From an uncultured Clostridiaceae bacterium (GTDB lineage Bacteria > Bacillota > Clostridia > Lachnospirales > Lachnospiraceae): a DNA stretch of 6,821 nt. Positions within the stretch are counted from its first letter, which is position 1. Each line of letters starts with the position of its first letter. Below are positions 4,707-6,821 of the stretch, one piece after another. The notes below the pieces were generated by a model. The model was not told the DNA's origin and searched no databases. It was given only the letters and a program-made list of their open reading frames with translations. The translations under genes were made by a program, and so were the position numbers. The stretch spans positions 1 to 6,821 of the forward strand of contig CAUCBQ010000114.1 of NCBI GenBank assembly GCA_958441075.1, written 5' to 3'.

Positions 4707-5963
4707 CTATCCATTGGATCTGCGGTTGATAAATTCCGTTTTTGTTTTGGAATAAACAAACTTCTGGCTGGCATACAGCCCATAGTAGCCTGACAAAGCA
4801 AAGGCCACAGCAATAACAATGGAAAAATACTCCATTCCCTCATAGCCAAAGAGCTCCAGGGCAATCACCAGAGACGTAATCGGACAGTTTGTTACTCCGG
4901 CAAAAAGAGCCGCCATACCGCAGGCTGCACAGAGAGACGGGGCGAAGCCTGTAAGCTCCCCAAAAGCACAGCCAAGTGAAGCTCCCACACAGAGCGTAGG
5001 TACAATTTCTCCTCCTTTAAAGCCAGCTCCCAGAGCAACGGCAGTAAAGAGCATTTTCATAAGAAAAGCCTCATACCGGACACTGCCCTCAATACTGCTT
5101 TCGATCAGTCCCATACTACTGCCACAGTAATCTCTGGTTCCTGATAAAAGAGTAAGGGCTATAAAAATAAAGCTGCCTGCCAGAATCCGTACTCTGGCAT
5201 CCGGAAGATACTTCCGGTAAGCGTGTTCCGCCGTGTGAAGAAGCACGCAGAACAGGATACTGACCGCGGCACAGACTACGCCCAAAAGTACTACAAGGCC
5301 TACGGACCCAAAATTGACCTCCGGTATCATTTCCACAGGAAAATGTTCTCCCTTAAGTCCCGCCATCCTTGCAATTCCCACTGCCAGAAAAGAGGAAAAC
5401 ACGCAGGGAACCAGCGCCGCATAATAAAGAACTCCAATGCTGACTACCTCCAGGGAAAAAATAGCTGCCGCCACCGGCGTTCCAAAAAGGGCGGAAAACA
5501 CAGCGCTCATGCCGCACATGATGGCAATCTTTTTATCCCGCTCATCCAGCCTGAACCCTTCTGCAAAGGTGTTTCCGATGCTGCCTCCCAGCTGAAGCGC
5601 CGCACCCTCACGACCGGAGGAACCGCCTCCCAGATGGGTCAGGATCGTGGCAAAAAAGATAAGCGGCCCTGTGGCAGGCGTTACACGTTCGTTGGAAGAA
5701 ATTGCGTCAATGACCATATTGGTGCCCCGGTTCCCCTCTTCATTAAAGGTGTGATACATCCATACGATTAAAAGTCCTGAAACCGGAAGAAAAAACAGCA
5801 TGGACGGATGGGACAGGCGAAAACCGGTGGCCCAGGAAACACCCATGGAAAAAACCGTGCCGGCGGCTCCGGCGGCTGAACCGATAACCAGAGAAACCAG
5901 GCTCCATTTGACAAAATAATGGATATTGGCCTTTATACCGGCTCTGGTATCCCAAAATTTCAT
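4707..5963 (-). CDS. ClC-family anion channel or anion/proton antiporter, possibly close to the fluoride-exporting CLC-F group
   Basis: This integral membrane protein of about 418 residues moves a halide or similar anion across the cytoplasmic membrane, with many hydrophobic helices throughout. Numbered from the preferred ATG, GGSSGREGAALQLGG (113-127) contains the ClC gating glutamate E119. GGEIVP (317-322) occupies the place of the GxFxP motif, and SGYYGLY (391-397) supplies candidate central tyrosines. The first selectivity motif, normally GSGIP with an anion-binding serine, is instead GNRGTNM (77-83). Loss of that serine is known for CLC-F fluoride/proton antiporters, so chloride should not be assumed. 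There are no C-terminal CBS domains. An in-frame GTG at 5970-5972 could start the protein three residues earlier. I prefer the ATG at 5961-5963 because a GGGGG ribosome binding site (5972-5976) sits 8 bases upstream. The lipoprotein gene begins 23 bases downstream. The family is certain; the ion is not. Confidence 0.93.
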   Translation of the reverse strand: MKFWDTRAGIKANIHYFVKWSLVSLVIGSAAGAAGTVFSMGVSWATGFRLSHPSMLFFLPVSGLLIVWMYHTFNEEGNRGTNMVIDAISSNERVTPATGPLIFFATILTHLGGGSSGREGAALQLGGSIGNTFAEGFRLDERDKKIAIMCGMSAVFSALFGTPVAAAIFSLEVVSIGVLYYAALVPCVFSSFLAVGIARMAGLKGEHFPVEMIPEVNFGSVGLVVLLGVVCAAVSILFCVLLHTAEHAYRKYLPDARVRILAGSFIFIALTLLSGTRDYCGSSMGLIESSIEGSVRYEAFLMKMLFTAVALGAGFKGGEIVPTLCVGASLGCAFGELTGFAPSLCAACGMAALFAGVTNCPITSLVIALELFGYEGMEYFSIVIAVAFALSGYYGLYASQKFVYSKTKTEFINRRSNG

Positions 5964-5983
5964 TTCAAACACCCCCGTACACC

Positions 5984-6821
5984 CTACATCTCGCTGTAGG
6001 TACCTTTTACCTTCACAAGCTTGGGGCGGTATCCTGCATCGGTCAGAGCCATTACAATCTGGTTTTTGTGCTCTGTTCCAAAAGCCTCCATGGTGATCCG
6101 AAGCTCTACAGCCGCATTGCGGTTAATACTGATAAACTGATTGTGCTCCAGCTTGATGATATTTCCATGCTGTTCTGCCAACAGAGAGGATACCCTTGCA
6201 AGCTCTCCCGGCTTGTCCGGAAGGAGGACAGATACGGTAAAGACTCTGTCTCTCTGAATCAATCCATGCTGTACAATGGAGGACAGGGTGATAACATCCA
6301 TATTTCCGCCGCTTAAAATAGAAACAATCTTCTTCTTTTCCGCTTTTATATGCTTTAAGGCTGCTACGGTTAAGAGACCGGAATTTTCAACGATCATCTT
6401 GTGGTTTTCTACCATATCCAGAAAAGCTACAATCAGCTCATTGTCATCAATGGTAATGATCTCATCCACATTTTCCTGAATATAGGGGAACAGCTTTTCA
6501 CCCGGACGCTTAACAGCCGTTCCGTCTGCAATGGTATTTACCTGGGGAAGGGTTATGACCTTTCCCTGATGAAGGGATTCCTTCATACAGCTGGCCCCGG
6601 CAGGTTCAACGCCGATCACCTTGATTTTAGGATTTAACAGCTTGGCAAAGGTGGATACACCGGTACACAGGCCGCCGCCGCCAATGGGAACCAGAATATA
6701 GTCCACTGTAGGAAGCTCTTTGATAATCTCCATGGCAATGGAACCCTGTCCTGCTGCAACGTCCAGATCATCAAAGGGATGTACAAAGGTATATCCGTGC
6801 TCCTCTGCCAGCTTATATGCG
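5984..6821 (-). CDS. ilvA: Threonine ammonia-lyase with ACT domain, 5' end outside the window (partial)
   Basis: This PLP enzyme deaminates threonine (and usually serine) to 2-oxobutyrate and ammonia in the cytoplasm, as the first step to isoleucine or in threonine breakdown. The reading frame is open to the right edge, so the true start and the PLP lysine region lie outside; 278 residues are visible. Counting from the edge, a motif FDDLDVAAGQGSIAMEI (residues 16-32) matches the family. The tetraglycine loop that holds the PLP phosphate is at 47-50 (IGGGGL), and SGGN at 170-173 fits the cofactor-ring site. Residues about 192-269 form one ACT domain (DKPGELARVSSLLAEQ). A single short ACT domain indicates the medium form of about 400 residues rather than the long biosynthetic form with a double regulatory domain, so the effector cannot be predicted. 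The stop lies 20 bases before the preferred start of the ClC gene, suggesting co-transcription. The family call is secure; biosynthetic versus catabolic role is open. Confidence 0.95.
   Translation of the reverse strand, partial: AYKLAEEHGYTFVHPFDDLDVAAGQGSIAMEIIKELPTVDYILVPIGGGGLCTGVSTFAKLLNPKIKVIGVEPAGASCMKESLHQGKVITLPQVNTIADGTAVKRPGEKLFPYIQENVDEIITIDDNELIVAFLDMVENHKMIVENSGLLTVAALKHIKAEKKKIVSILSGGNMDVITLSSIVQHGLIQRDRVFTVSVLLPDKPGELARVSSLLAEQHGNIIKLEHNQFISINRNAAVELRITMEAFGTEHKNQIVMALTDAGYRPKLVKVKGTYSEM

Noticed and set aside
4240..4755. 171-codon + strand open frame opposite the lipoprotein gene
   Set aside because: Antisense to a gene with a good ribosome binding site and signal peptide; no features of its own.
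5223..5771. 182-codon + strand open frame opposite the ClC gene
   Set aside because: Lys/Arg/His-rich antisense translation typical of a shadow frame; the ClC motifs lie on the minus strand.

Overview
The window suggests a low-to-mid GC anaerobic Firmicute, most likely a Lachnospiraceae-type clostridium. This is inferred from strong AGGAGG-type ribosome binding sites, ATGA stop/start overlaps, the presence of DUF368/PopT, a DacF-like D,D-carboxypeptidase and a SirC-HemC pair, and the style of the proteins. No ribosomal RNA or other taxonomic marker is present. All eight genes lie on the minus strand and are read from right to left, with almost no free DNA between them.

Right half, in transcription order: a threonine ammonia-lyase with a C-terminal ACT domain (ilvA, cut by the right edge); a ClC-type anion channel or antiporter of the 'GNRGTN' subgroup; a small lipoprotein of unknown function; and a 98-residue cytoplasmic protein of unknown function. 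Gaps of 10 to 23 bases suggest one transcript.

The only real intergenic space is about 78 bases (3726-3803). It holds a good sigma-A-like promoter (TTGAAT, 16 bases, TATAAT) and a striking 58-base dyad. One arm of the dyad covers the ribosome binding site of the next gene; the other lies between the -35 and -10 boxes. Only read-through mRNA from the upstream operon would carry both arms, so only that mRNA could hide the ribosome binding site.

Left half, in transcription order: a DUF368 membrane protein (the PopT family of undecaprenyl-phosphate translocases); a D-alanyl-D-alanine carboxypeptidase with a C-terminal membrane anchor and a basic cytoplasmic tail; a SirC/Met8-type precorrin-2 dehydrogenase; and hydroxymethylbilane synthase (hemC). 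The first two form an envelope pair (lipid-carrier recycling and peptidoglycan trimming). The last two belong to siroheme/corrin synthesis. The carboxypeptidase, sirC and hemC are joined by ATGA overlaps.

Both tetrapyrrole genes look odd. HemC is cut short by an apparent single-base frameshift at a run of four G (52-55 on the + strand), before the cofactor-binding cysteine. SirC has glutamine where the family has its catalytic aspartate. I saw no mobile element, CRISPR array, tRNA or rRNA. The window is mostly housekeeping, with a few features worth checking.
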